From contig JAAYXD010000220.1 in assembly GCA_012516065.1 (NCBI GenBank), positions 1-42,722 on the forward strand: DNA of 42,722 bases, read 5' to 3'. This DNA is from Clostridiaceae bacterium. GTDB taxonomy: Bacteria; Bacillota; Clostridia; DSM-8532. Shown here piece after piece: positions 9,078 through 18,006 of this stretch. Each line of letters begins with the position of its first letter. The stretch's first letter is position 1. The position numbers and the translations under genes were made by a program. The notes under the pieces were generated by a model. The model was given only the letters and a program-made list of their open reading frames with translations. It ran no database searches and was not told the DNA's origin.

Positions 9078-10457
9078 TTATTGCAGCTCTGCAGCAGGCT
9101 GCTCGATAATATCCTTCCTTATAATTTTCAGCTCACGCAGCACCAATACTGCGGTAATAAAGACCGATATAACATCGGAAACGGGATACGAAATCCATAC
9201 CCCTGTTATTCCCGCGATTTTAGAAAGTATTATAACCATCGGGATCAGCAGGATTATCTGCCTCATCGAAGCAAGAACAATGGAAGGGATTGCCTTGCCC
9301 AAAGCCTGGAACATCGCCGAACCTACAATCTGGACCCCGACTATCAGCACAACCGACATAAGCGTCCGCAGCGCCGGTACCCCGATAGACAGTATGACTT
9401 CCTTCTCTTCCGGCCTTACGAAAAGCGACAGTAAAAAGTCGGGTATAAACATCGACATTGCCCAGGCAATCGCAGTGATTACCGTCGCCGAAATCATGCT
9501 CAGCTTAAGAACCTCCATAACGCGCTTCGGTTTTTTTGCGCCGTAATTGTAACCCATAATGGGCTGCATTCCGTGCACGATTCCGAACACGGGCATAAGC
9601 ATGAACATGCTGAGCCTGTTAAATATGCCTATAACGTTTATCGCATCCGTTCCACCGTATATTTTTAAAGCGTTGTTCACAACTATTGAAACCACGCTTC
9701 CCGAAGTCTGACGGATAAACGCTGCGGTGCCGACGCCGAAAATCTCTTTCAATACACTAAAGTCCGGCTTGAAATGACGCAGCCCGATTTTTATCGAACT
9801 TCTTCCCGTTGCCATATACCATACGGCAATGAGAAACGAGCAAAACTGCGATATAATTGTTGCCCATGCGGCGCCCGCGATACCCATCCTGAAAGCAAAT
9901 ATAAACAGCGCGTCAAGGCCGATGTTTATTACTGCACCGGAAATCATGATGAGCATTGCCATTCTCGCGTTTCCTTCCGCGCGTATAATATTGTTTGAAC
10001 ACAACGTTAATATGAAAAAGACGCTTCCTATCAGAATAATGGATAAATACTCCCTCGCGTACGGCAAAAGAGTTTCGGTCGCGCCGAAAAGAATCAGGAA
10101 ATTGTCGAGGAACAGGAAACCTATCGCAACGGCTGTTACAGCTATAATTGTAACCGACATATACGCATTTCCGGCCGCCCTGTACGCGCGTTCATTATCA
10201 CCGGCTCCAAGGCTCCGTGAAACGAGAGAACCCGATCCTACACCTACTAAAAAGCCGAATGCCGTAATGATCATCTGAAGAGGCATCGCTACGGTCAATC
10301 CACCTATAGCGTTGCTTGAAACACCCTTGCCTACGAAAATCGTATCGACCAGGTTATACAGGGCATTTACAAGCATTCCGACAGTCGCCGGCAGTGAAAG
10401 TTCCAGAAGCAGCGCCGGAATTTTCTTTTCTCCCATATCCTGATGTGCCTTATTCAC
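9078..10457 (-). CDS. MATE family efflux transporter
   Basis: 459 residues with about 12 hydrophobic segments and the two-fold repeat of the multidrug and toxic compound extrusion family. The typical N-terminal pattern is clear (LSLPATVGMLVNALYNLVDTIFVG, with the family's P-x-x-x-x-x-x-x-x-L-x-x-x-x-D spacing), and the second half begins with GTAAFIRQTSGSVVSIVVNN. Such proteins export cationic compounds in exchange for Na+ or H+; the substrate cannot be read from sequence. The GTG start has GGGAGG 7 bases upstream. It follows thiN by 40 bases and may be read from the same operon. Confidence 0.94.
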   Translation of the reverse strand: MNKAHQDMGEKKIPALLLELSLPATVGMLVNALYNLVDTIFVGKGVSSNAIGGLTVAMPLQMIITAFGFLVGVGSGSLVSRSLGAGDNERAYRAAGNAYMSVTIIAVTAVAIGFLFLDNFLILFGATETLLPYAREYLSIILIGSVFFILTLCSNNIIRAEGNARMAMLIMISGAVINIGLDALFIFAFRMGIAGAAWATIISQFCSFLIAVWYMATGRSSIKIGLRHFKPDFSVLKEIFGVGTAAFIRQTSGSVVSIVVNNALKIYGGTDAINVIGIFNRLSMFMLMPVFGIVHGMQPIMGYNYGAKKPKRVMEVLKLSMISATVITAIAWAMSMFIPDFLLSLFVRPEEKEVILSIGVPALRTLMSVVLIVGVQIVGSAMFQALGKAIPSIVLASMRQIILLIPMVIILSKIAGITGVWISYPVSDVISVFITAVLVLRELKIIRKDIIEQPAAELQ

Positions 10458-10497
10458 GCCAAACCTCCCGGGATATCGTATTTATACAAGCGTTTTA

Positions 10498-11133
10498 TCA
10501 ATCCCTTGAAACAATAATAAACAGCCGGCCTTTTCGTATGCTTACCGAGGCTTCATCCGACGTAAATTCGTTGCTTATTCCGAGAGTCGTTCCCACCTTC
10601 ATTACCGCGTCCTTCAACGGATAGGCGAGCCCTTCGGTATAAATTCCTTCAACAACCGGAGCGGCCGGCAGCAAAGACAATTTATGATTTTCCCTTCTTT
10701 TTATCTTTATTTGGTCATCAATAAGATAAACAGCATTCTTTTCATCAAAAAGAACCCCTTCTATACCTGAATCCAAAAGCCGGTGCAAAAGATGCAGGTT
10801 TGAAAGGGTATGATCAATTCTTGTTCCGAAAGCACCAAAAATAAATATGCGCGACGCGCCTCGGCTTACGGCGCATTCAATCGCGAGCTCCACATCCGTC
10901 ATGTCTTTCCGGACAGGATACTTAATAATTTCCACGTTGGCTTTTTTATACTCTTCAAGAATATCGCGGGGAATTGAATCAAAATCGCCGACAAGCACAT
11001 CGGGCTTTATTCCCAAAGCATATAAATGGCGCGCGCCGCCGTCGGCACAGACAACCAAATCCGACAGCTCTACTGTTTCGATAAAGACGCTTCCCGGTTC
11101 AAAGCTCCCGTTTCCAATGATCAAAACGTTCAT
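10498..11133 (-). CDS. thiN: Thiamine diphosphokinase
   Basis: 211 residues. Transfers pyrophosphate from ATP to thiamine to make the cofactor thiamine diphosphate. Family motifs seen: CADGGARHLY (about 29-38), GDFDS (GDxDS, metal and substrate binding, about 49-53) and DMTDVELA (about 77-84). The ATG overlaps the stop of rpe as TAATG, so translation is probably coupled. The rsgA-rpe-thiN order is conserved across Firmicutes and supports the call; it makes the cofactor of transketolase, which works next to Rpe in the pentose phosphate pathway. Confidence 0.95.
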   Translation of the reverse strand: MNVLIIGNGSFEPGSVFIETVELSDLVVCADGGARHLYALGIKPDVLVGDFDSIPRDILEEYKKANVEIIKYPVRKDMTDVELAIECAVSRGASRIFIFGAFGTRIDHTLSNLHLLHRLLDSGIEGVLFDEKNAVYLIDDQIKIKRRENHKLSLLPAAPVVEGIYTEGLAYPLKDAVMKVGTTLGISNEFTSDEASVSIRKGRLFIIVSRD

Positions 11134-11828
11134 TATTTTTCTCCCTGCGAACCAAACGCCGATAAATCTCTCAGCTGCTTTATGAACAACGCGGGATCGG
11201 GTGCATGAAAAAAGGCCGAACCCGTAACTATAATATTGGCTCCCGCCGATGTAACCTCTTTTATATTGTCCGTGCTGATCCCGCCGTCTACTTCTATGTC
11301 TATGCTCCTGCCGTCACGATCAATCTGTTCACGAAGCTTTCTTATCTTCCCGGTCATCTGTGGAATATATGACTGTCCGCCGAAACCCGGGTTCACCGTC
11401 ATTAAAAGGATCATGTCGACGGAATCGGGAAGGTATTCGATGCTTGTAATCGGAGTCGCCGGATTGAGCGATACTCCCGCTTTAACTCCGCATTCCTTGA
11501 TCAATTGAATTGTGCGGTTCAGGTGAGTGCACGCTTCGACGTGAACGGTCAAAAGGTCAGCGCCGGCTGAAACAAAGTCGGGTATGAATTTATCCGGCTC
11601 CTCTATCATAAGATGGACATCAAGGAACATGTCGGTCGCCCTGCGCAGGCATTCAACAACCGGAGGACCTATCGTTATGTTCGGAACATAATGCCCGTCC
11701 ATTACATCAACATGAACCCAGTCCGCCCCTGATTCCTTTATCATATCAAGAGCATCTTTAAGCCGCGAAAAATCGGCCGACAGGATGGAAGGCGCAATAA
11801 TTATTCCGTTACTCGTATCTTTTTTCAT
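11133..11828 (-). CDS. rpe: Ribulose-phosphate 3-epimerase
   Basis: 231 residues, a TIM-barrel epimerase interconverting ribulose-5-phosphate and xylulose-5-phosphate. Motifs: HVDVMDGHYVPN (metal-binding His and catalytic Asp), DVHLMIE, LMTVNPGFGGQ and EVDGGIS (second catalytic Asp and phosphate binding). The start lies inside the 3' end of rsgA (20-base overlap) with AAGGA about 6 bases upstream. It shares the operon with rsgA and thiN. Confidence 0.97.
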   Translation of the reverse strand: MKKDTSNGIIIAPSILSADFSRLKDALDMIKESGADWVHVDVMDGHYVPNITIGPPVVECLRRATDMFLDVHLMIEEPDKFIPDFVSAGADLLTVHVEACTHLNRTIQLIKECGVKAGVSLNPATPITSIEYLPDSVDMILLMTVNPGFGGQSYIPQMTGKIRKLREQIDRDGRSIDIEVDGGISTDNIKEVTSAGANIIVTGSAFFHAPDPALFIKQLRDLSAFGSQGEK

Positions 11829-12696
11829 ACAGTTCCTTCAACTCCTCATAAATCCTTTTGTAGCATTCATATCGCATTCCGGGTATTTCACCTGCGTTAA
11901 CGGCATCCTTAACGGAACAGCCGGGCTCTTTGATATGGCTGCACCCATTAAACCTGCACAGGCCTTGATACTTTTCAAATTCGGGATACATCCACGAAAG
12001 TTCCTTATACTCGATTCCATCCGGAGATACCAGGCTGAATCCCGGAGTATCAACCACATATCCGCCGTAATCAAGACGAATTAATTGAACATGCCTTGTC
12101 GTGTGTTTCCCTCTTTTTATTTTTCTGCTGACTTCCCCGGTCTCCATTACCGACGACGATATTATATTGTTAAGAATCGTGGATTTTCCAACCCCCGACT
12201 GTCCGGCGAAAGCGGTACAGTTTCCTTTCAGTTTTTCACGCAGGCAACCGTAACCTTCCATCGTTACCTTGCTCATTTTTATAACGGGAAAACCGGTCTG
12301 TTTATATACCCCTTCTATTTCGCCGACAGCGCTCTGTTCAACAAGATCTGTTTTGTTTATAATAATAATCGGCTCTATATCATTAAGCAAAGCCGATATG
12401 ATTAATTTATCGGCAAGCAGGAAATCCGGTTCGGGCTGTGCTGCCGCAAGTACAACGGCCAGCCTGTTTATATTCGCAACAGGCGGGCGGTTGAAATAGT
12501 TCCGCCGCTGCCTGATCTCTTCAATCCAGCCTTCCTTTGCCGTTTCGTCCGTTATCGTGAATTCAACGCAGTCACCCGGCAAAGGCGTTATCCCTTTTTT
12601 TCTGAAAATACCCCTTACTCTGCATTCATAAAATTCATTGTTGCTTTCTACCTGGTAAAACCCTCCTACGCCTTTTAGTATCAGACCTTCCGGCAA
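11809..12696 (-). CDS. rsgA: Ribosome small-subunit-dependent GTPase RsgA (YloQ)
   Basis: 295 residues. A circularly permuted GTPase that checks late 30S assembly. An OB-fold is at the N-terminus, then the G4 motif NKTDL, then the G1/P-loop GQSGVGKST, G3 DTPGF, and a C-terminal zinc site (CRFNGCSHIKEPGCSV). The start is TTG, supported by GGAGGAG 6 bases upstream, with no better ATG. It follows the kinase gene by 18 bases, a conserved association; in Bacillus subtilis the homologous kinase PrkC is reported to phosphorylate this GTPase. Confidence 0.96.
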   Translation of the reverse strand: MPEGLILKGVGGFYQVESNNEFYECRVRGIFRKKGITPLPGDCVEFTITDETAKEGWIEEIRQRRNYFNRPPVANINRLAVVLAAAQPEPDFLLADKLIISALLNDIEPIIIINKTDLVEQSAVGEIEGVYKQTGFPVIKMSKVTMEGYGCLREKLKGNCTAFAGQSGVGKSTILNNIISSSVMETGEVSRKIKRGKHTTRHVQLIRLDYGGYVVDTPGFSLVSPDGIEYKELSWMYPEFEKYQGLCRFNGCSHIKEPGCSVKDAVNAGEIPGMRYECYKRIYEELKELYEKRYE

Positions 12697-12714
12697 AAAT
12701 ACTCCTCCATTTCA

Positions 12715-14718
12715 TTACTGTCGGGAATAAATGTCTTTTTGGTACTGCAGTTTGTTATCCATATAAACCTTCATTACTGTTTTGTATCCAGGAGTAACGG
12801 GTATGAGGACCGCTTTCGGAAATTCGGTCTTTTTCGCATTGACCCTTAACTGAAGCGTTTCCTCACCTGTTTTCTCGAAAAACGTATATACTTCCAGGAA
12901 TATCGTATCGCCGAACTGTACGCCGTCGGGAAGATTTATATATTCGGTGATGCGTACATCACCCGGCACGCTTACATAGCCGCTCCCGCCCCCGTCGCCT
13001 GTTGTCTGGGCCTGTTCATCCTGGAAGTATACATTTACAGGCGTCAGTTCCTTAACCGTTTCACCCGGTTTCGGTTCCTGGTTGATAATAAGCCCCTTAT
13101 AACCATCCCTGCCTTCGGGAAAAATCTTGCCGAGGCTCAGGTTAAGCGACAGCAGTATATGCTTTGCCTCGTCCAACGTACATCCGGACAAATCGGGGAC
13201 GGTGACAAATTCAAGCTCGGGGCCGAGGCTTTTATATACTTTTACCTGGCTTCCGACCTGAACGATCGAACCCATTTCGGGTTCGGTCTTAATCACCCTT
13301 CCGAGCGCGACTTCATCGCTGTACTCGGCAACTTCAACAGGCTTTAATTTCAATTCGTCCCTTAAGTAAATCATCGTTTCAAGAAAATCCGCGAATTTCA
13401 GGTCTTTCGGTATTTCAACCTCCTGTTTACCGTTGCTTACTACAAGCTTAACCTTTGTCATCGCGTCCGCGCCCGTTTTTACTTCCATTCCCGCTGCAGG
13501 GCTCTGCTCTATGACAATGCCTTTTTCTACCGTGTCGTTATATTCATAAACCGGTTCTTCATACGGGATATTAAGCAGCGTCAGATCGGCTATCGCTTCG
13601 TCAATAGTCATACCTATATAACTCTTCAGCTCTACGTCAGGATTCTTCGGTTCGAGGATTGTCGCAATAAACGGACCGATTACATGGACGTACGTCAGCC
13701 AGAGCGCACCGATAATCGCTCCGATCAAAATAACGTATAAAGCGGCTACACCAATACTCTTTTTAGGTTTACCGCCTTCGTTTTTATCCTTTTTGTTCTC
13801 TTTCTTATCTTTCTTTCCAGCCAATGTTTCTTCCTCCGTATTCACAATCACACGCGTGGCGAACTGGGTATCCCAGCTATTAGAGTGATTTTCGCCAAGC
13901 TCGCCTTTTTTCATATGATCGAGTTCCGCTATCATCTGCAGGGCGCTGTCATATCGCTCAGCCTTTGATTTTTTCATTGCCCTCAGAATGATATTATCCA
14001 TTGCCTCGGGCAGTCCCGGAACAAAGTCCGACGGTTTCGGCGGTTCGTCATTTATCTGCTTCAATGCCACCGTAACAGGGTTGTCGGCATCAAACGGCAC
14101 ATGGCCCGTAACCATCTCAAAAAGTGTAACGCCGACAGAATAAATGTCGGATTTTTCATCGGTATAACCGCCTCTTGCCTGTTCCGGCGACGCGTAGTGG
14201 ACAGACCCTACGGTATCGATTTTTCTTGTCGCGGTCGCGGTTGTCGCGGCCCGCGCGATTCCGAAATCGGATACTTTCGGCACATTATCGGAAGTTATAA
14301 GTATATTCTGCGGCTTTATGTCCCTGTGGATAATATTATGCCTGTGGGCCTTATGAAGCGCGCTGAGTATCGAGATCGCGATATCGGCGGCCTCTTCCCA
14401 CGGCAAAGCCCCGTTTTGGCGGATATATTCCTTCAGTGTAATTCCATCGACATATTCCATTACAATATAATGGATATTGCCGTCCCTGCCTACATCGTAA
14501 ATTGACACTATGTTCGGATGATTCAGGCTTCCCGCGGCATACGCCTCTCTCTCGAAACGCTCTAAAAATTCCTCGTCGTTAACAAATTCGTCTTTTAATA
14601 TCTTAACGGCAACCCAGCGCTTTAATACGCGGCAGCGCGCCTTATATACATCCGCCATTCCGCCGGTCCCGATTTTTTCAACAAGTTCATACCTGTTATT
14701 AAGAACTTTTCCAGTCAT
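12715..14718 (-). CDS. prkC: Transmembrane Ser/Thr kinase with PASTA domains
   Basis: 667 residues. Cytosolic Hanks-type kinase (1-270): glycine loop IGTGGMADVY (16-25), catalytic Lys39, HRDIKPQN at 131-138, DFG at 151-153. A basic, charged linker (300-320) leads to a single membrane helix (322-345), then three extracytoplasmic PASTA repeats (about 360-430, 433-500, 503-570) that bind peptidoglycan fragments. A Gly/Ser-rich break (about 575-582) precedes an extra 90-residue beta-rich tail. Start: ATG 14718 has GAGGTG upstream, whereas the longer frame to 14748 adds ten residues from a GTG without ribosome binding site. It sits between its antagonistic phosphatase and RsgA and is expected to sense muropeptides, adjusting growth, translation or germination. 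Confidence 0.95.
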   Translation of the reverse strand: MTGKVLNNRYELVEKIGTGGMADVYKARCRVLKRWVAVKILKDEFVNDEEFLERFEREAYAAGSLNHPNIVSIYDVGRDGNIHYIVMEYVDGITLKEYIRQNGALPWEEAADIAISILSALHKAHRHNIIHRDIKPQNILITSDNVPKVSDFGIARAATTATATRKIDTVGSVHYASPEQARGGYTDEKSDIYSVGVTLFEMVTGHVPFDADNPVTVALKQINDEPPKPSDFVPGLPEAMDNIILRAMKKSKAERYDSALQMIAELDHMKKGELGENHSNSWDTQFATRVIVNTEEETLAGKKDKKENKKDKNEGGKPKKSIGVAALYVILIGAIIGALWLTYVHVIGPFIATILEPKNPDVELKSYIGMTIDEAIADLTLLNIPYEEPVYEYNDTVEKGIVIEQSPAAGMEVKTGADAMTKVKLVVSNGKQEVEIPKDLKFADFLETMIYLRDELKLKPVEVAEYSDEVALGRVIKTEPEMGSIVQVGSQVKVYKSLGPELEFVTVPDLSGCTLDEAKHILLSLNLSLGKIFPEGRDGYKGLIINQEPKPGETVKELTPVNVYFQDEQAQTTGDGGGSGYVSVPGDVRITEYINLPDGVQFGDTIFLEVYTFFEKTGEETLQLRVNAKKTEFPKAVLIPVTPGYKTVMKVYMDNKLQYQKDIYSRQ

Positions 14719-14749
14719 TCCAGCACCTCGAATCCGATATATCAACACG

Positions 14750-15484
14750 TTATACTCTTACGGCAATAGCGGTGATGTTATCATCCCCGCCCCGTTCGTT
14801 TGCCAGTTCTACCATACTTTTAAGAATTTCATCAAGCGTTTTTTCCTGCGAAAGTATTGACAGCAGTTCCGAAGATGTAACTTTCATTGTAAGGCCGTCC
14901 GTGCAGAACAAATAAATATCCCGTTTTTTTACTTCGATTTTGCAGAAATCAATCTGTATCTGTTCTTCATATCCAAGAGCACGTGTTATCTGGTGCCTCA
15001 ACGGGTGTTTATTCGCTTCTTCCTGATCAAGGACGCCTTTTTCAACCAATTCTCCTACAAATGAATGATCTCTTGTGAGCTTTTTGATTTTGCCGCCACG
15101 GATTATGTAGAACCGGCTGTCGCCGATATGCGCGATAGTAAGTATATTTCCTTCAATAATTCCTGCTGTAAGGGTTGTTCCTATACTTGCGCCGTCAAGG
15201 CATTCCAATGAATACCGGTATATTTCCTCATTTGCCCTGTAAACAGCCTTTTCGAAAACCATCGAAAGCGAAGGGTCGGAATTCCCCGATTCAATAAAAC
15301 GGCTGATTTCCTCGGAAATTATTTCTACAGCCATCCTGCTCGCCACATCTCCTGCCAGGTGTCCCCCCATGCCGTCGGCCACTATGAAAGCTTTGGGGTT
15401 CCCATCCGGGTCAAGAACGATATTCCAAAAATCTTCATTCTGTTCACGAATCATCCCTTTATCGCTGATAGCCGCATATTCCAA
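14750..15484 (-). CDS. prpC: PP2C-type protein phosphatase (Stp/PrpC)
   Basis: 244 residues. A metal-dependent Ser/Thr phosphatase that reverses PASTA-kinase phosphorylation. Motifs: NEDFW near the N-terminus, the metal-site VADGMGGHLAGDVAS, the mid-protein HIGDSRFY and the C-terminal DDNITAIAV. It starts with TTG, 2 bases after the rlmN stop, using a GGTGG stretch at the end of rlmN as ribosome binding site, so it is translationally coupled to rlmN. Its gene precedes the kinase gene, as in most Firmicutes. Confidence 0.95.
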   Translation of the reverse strand: MEYAAISDKGMIREQNEDFWNIVLDPDGNPKAFIVADGMGGHLAGDVASRMAVEIISEEISRFIESGNSDPSLSMVFEKAVYRANEEIYRYSLECLDGASIGTTLTAGIIEGNILTIAHIGDSRFYIIRGGKIKKLTRDHSFVGELVEKGVLDQEEANKHPLRHQITRALGYEEQIQIDFCKIEVKKRDIYLFCTDGLTMKVTSSELLSILSQEKTLDEILKSMVELANERGGDDNITAIAVRV

Positions 15485-15486
15485 AA

Positions 15487-16536
15487 CTAATCCACCATCC
15501 CGTCACTTTCAATGGATTTTTTGCGCAGCTGCCCGCAAGACGCCGATATGTCATCTCCGAGTTCCCTGCGTACCGTAACCGGTATCCCGTACCTTTCCAG
15601 GATTTTTTTAAAGGCTTCCGTCCTTTCTCTTCCGCTCCTCCTGTATTCAATACCTTCCACGGCGTTAAGCGGAATCAGGTTCACATGGCACAGCAGTCCC
15701 GAAATTCTTTCGGACAGCTCAACCGCATGCTCATCCCTGTCGTTGACGCCGTCTATCAATATATATTCAAAAGTAACTCTTCTACCGGTCTTACGAATAT
15801 AAATATTACACGCCGACAGGATTTTGTCAATTGAATACCTTGCGGCGACCGGCATTATCCTGCGTCTTATTTCATCATTAGGCGCATGAAGGGATATTGA
15901 AAGATTAACCGGAATATTTTCGCATGAAAACCTGTTAATTTCCGGTACAAGACCGCAGGTGGACACAGTCATTCTCCTGTAGCTGATGCCGAAAGTATCC
16001 TTTTGATTCAGCCGGCGCATAAACCGGACAACCTCATCATAATTATCAAATGGCTCGCCGATGCCCATAAGCACTACGCGGCTTATTCTCTCGCCGCAGT
16101 CTTTCTGCATCGCTATAAATTGAGCCATCATCTCTCCCGCGGTCAGGTTGCGGTCAATTCCAAGCCTTGCCGAAGCACAAAACCGGCATCCCATTCTGCA
16201 TCCAATCTGGGTTGACAGGCAAGCGCTGTTTCCATAGCGGTATTTCATCAGGACACTTTCGATAACTTTTCCGTCCGGCAGAGCAAACAGGTATTTTACC
16301 GTCCCGTTTCTGTCCGATACAAGTTTTTTGACTATACTGACATCGCCGATATAAAGCCGGCTTTTTAAAAGGCTCCTGAATGATTTCGGAAGGTTTGTCA
16401 TATCGTCAAAACATCCGGCGCCGTTATAAACCCATTCCCACACCTGCTTCGCCCTGTAGTCGGGTTCGCCGAGATCATTGATGACTCTCTTCAACTGATC
16501 GATATTCAAATCAAGCACGTTTATGGTATCCGTCAT
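15487..16536 (-). CDS. rlmN: Dual-specificity 23S rRNA/tRNA adenine-C2 methyltransferase RlmN
   Basis: 349 residues. A radical SAM enzyme making 2-methyladenosine in 23S rRNA (A2503) and some tRNAs. The [4Fe-4S] cysteines are in CRMGCRFC (Cys113, 117, 120), and the C-terminal mechanistic Cys334 is in ASCGQL. The ATG at 16536 is chosen because the protein then has the usual family length; the frame could extend to 16614, but this would run into the end of rsmB with unrelated residues. It lies between rsmB and the phosphatase gene, the common Firmicutes order. Confidence 0.96.
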   Translation of the reverse strand: MTDTINVLDLNIDQLKRVINDLGEPDYRAKQVWEWVYNGAGCFDDMTNLPKSFRSLLKSRLYIGDVSIVKKLVSDRNGTVKYLFALPDGKVIESVLMKYRYGNSACLSTQIGCRMGCRFCASARLGIDRNLTAGEMMAQFIAMQKDCGERISRVVLMGIGEPFDNYDEVVRFMRRLNQKDTFGISYRRMTVSTCGLVPEINRFSCENIPVNLSISLHAPNDEIRRRIMPVAARYSIDKILSACNIYIRKTGRRVTFEYILIDGVNDRDEHAVELSERISGLLCHVNLIPLNAVEGIEYRRSGRERTEAFKKILERYGIPVTVRRELGDDISASCGQLRKKSIESDGMVD

Positions 16537-16564
16537 ATAAAAACCAGCCTCATCCCCGGCTTTG

Positions 16565-17908
16565 TCATTTGTTCTTTCTGATCTTCGCGATAAAAAAACC
16601 GTCCGTTCCGTCAATATGGGGATACAGGTTCAGCATTCCTCCCGCCGTTTCTTTTTTATCTCCAATAATACCGGGCAGATCGCTGATTGGTTCAAGGATA
16701 AAATCCGTGTTCTCCCTGACAAACGCATTGACAACTGCCGAATTTTCCCTCGGATCAAGCGAACAAGTGCTGTAAACCAGCACTCCTCCCGGCATTACAT
16801 ATCTACTCGCATTATACAATATTTTTTGCTGCATCTCAACCAACTTTCCAAAATCTTCCGGTTTCCGGTGCCATTTTATATCCGGTTTTCTTCTTATAAT
16901 TCCGGTTCCGGAACAGGGCGCGTCGACGAGAACCCTGTGAAACCTGCCTTCCAGTTCCGCTGCCGGTTCAAGCGCGTCCCTTAAAGCAGGCTCTATTATT
17001 TTGACGCCCAATCTCTGCGCATTGTTCCATATGAGCTTCACTTTATGCTCATGAACATCCCACGCGGCAATATGACCTTCATTTTTCATATGTTCGGCGA
17101 TATGCGTCGACTTTCCTCCCGGTGCGGCGCAAATATCAAGTATTTTTTCACCGGGCCTGGGATCGAGAATTTTAGTTACAAGCATCGAGCTTTCATCCTG
17201 GACCGTTATCCGTCCTTCGGAATACGCCTTAAGGCTCGAAATATCCGATACGTTTCTTATGATCAACGCTTCATTCAGAAAGCGTCCCGGCCGAACTTCG
17301 AATCCTTCTGCCGACAACTCATCAATTACGGCTTCTGGGGTTGTTTTAAGCGTATTTACCCTGACATAAAAATCCGGCCGCGTAAGCAGCGATTCAAGGA
17401 TTTTTTCGGTGAATTCACGTCCGTATTCATTAAGCCAGTCTTCAACAAGAAATTCGGGAAATGAATATTTAATTGAAAGCTCATAGGCGTCCGAGCCCGT
17501 ATTTTCGGGCATATGGATCTCTGCGCTGTTTCGGGAAATATTCCGCAGGATTCCGTTTACAAAACCGCTTGACTCTTTCGCATACTTTTTCGCAAGCTCG
17601 ACAGACGTGTCACACGCGGCGGAGTCCGGAACCCTGTCCAAAAACATGATCTGGTATACTCCAAGACGGAGAATTGAAAGAACGCGCAGCGATATTTTTT
17701 TCAGCTTCGTTTTTGAAAACTGCGATATGATCCAGTCAAGCGTGAGCCTGCGCGATACCGTACCGTATACGAGCTCGCTGATAAAAGCCCGGTCTCTCGC
17801 GTCAAGGCTGTCGCTGCGCAGAAGTTTTTTCAGCGCAAGGTTTGAATATGCGTTCTTTGTTTCTATTTCGATCAGCGCCTTCAGCGCCGTTTCCCGCGCC
17901 TTGTCCAT
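16565..17908 (-). CDS. rsmB: 16S rRNA (cytosine-967-C5)-methyltransferase RsmB
   Basis: 447 residues. An N-terminal NusB-like RNA-binding domain (about 1-140) is followed by a SAM-dependent m5C methyltransferase domain. SAM-binding motif: LDICAAPGGKSTH. The two catalytic cysteines are in DAPCSGTG and STCSLDP. The ATG at 17908 is one codon after a TTG and fits AGGAG 7 bases upstream. It is the first gene of the rsmB-rlmN-prpC-prkC-rsgA-rpe-thiN run. The 98 bases before it (17909-18006) hold a six-bp hairpin without a T-tract; I see no promoter there. Confidence 0.96.
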   Translation of the reverse strand: MDKARETALKALIEIETKNAYSNLALKKLLRSDSLDARDRAFISELVYGTVSRRLTLDWIISQFSKTKLKKISLRVLSILRLGVYQIMFLDRVPDSAACDTSVELAKKYAKESSGFVNGILRNISRNSAEIHMPENTGSDAYELSIKYSFPEFLVEDWLNEYGREFTEKILESLLTRPDFYVRVNTLKTTPEAVIDELSAEGFEVRPGRFLNEALIIRNVSDISSLKAYSEGRITVQDESSMLVTKILDPRPGEKILDICAAPGGKSTHIAEHMKNEGHIAAWDVHEHKVKLIWNNAQRLGVKIIEPALRDALEPAAELEGRFHRVLVDAPCSGTGIIRRKPDIKWHRKPEDFGKLVEMQQKILYNASRYVMPGGVLVYSTCSLDPRENSAVVNAFVRENTDFILEPISDLPGIIGDKKETAGGMLNLYPHIDGTDGFFIAKIRKNK

Positions 17909-18006
17909 CAATTCACTCCTTAATGCTCAATTACTCCGTATATGCATTATTATCTCCATTTCCTGCCGTAACGAGGCGGCAGACCGGTGTTATTAACAGG
18001 AATTTT

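Noticed and set aside
7962-10457. Patatin gene as CBASS effector in a defence island
   Set aside because: Neighbours are a MATE transporter and glycogen genes; there is no CD-NTase, ubiquitin-like or nuclease gene and no mobile element.
17912-18006. Hairpin CTGCCG/CGGCAG as a terminator, and a six-codon open frame after it
   Set aside because: No T-tract follows the hairpin on the relevant strand. The short frame (MHIRSN) has a passable ribosome binding site but is too short to support.
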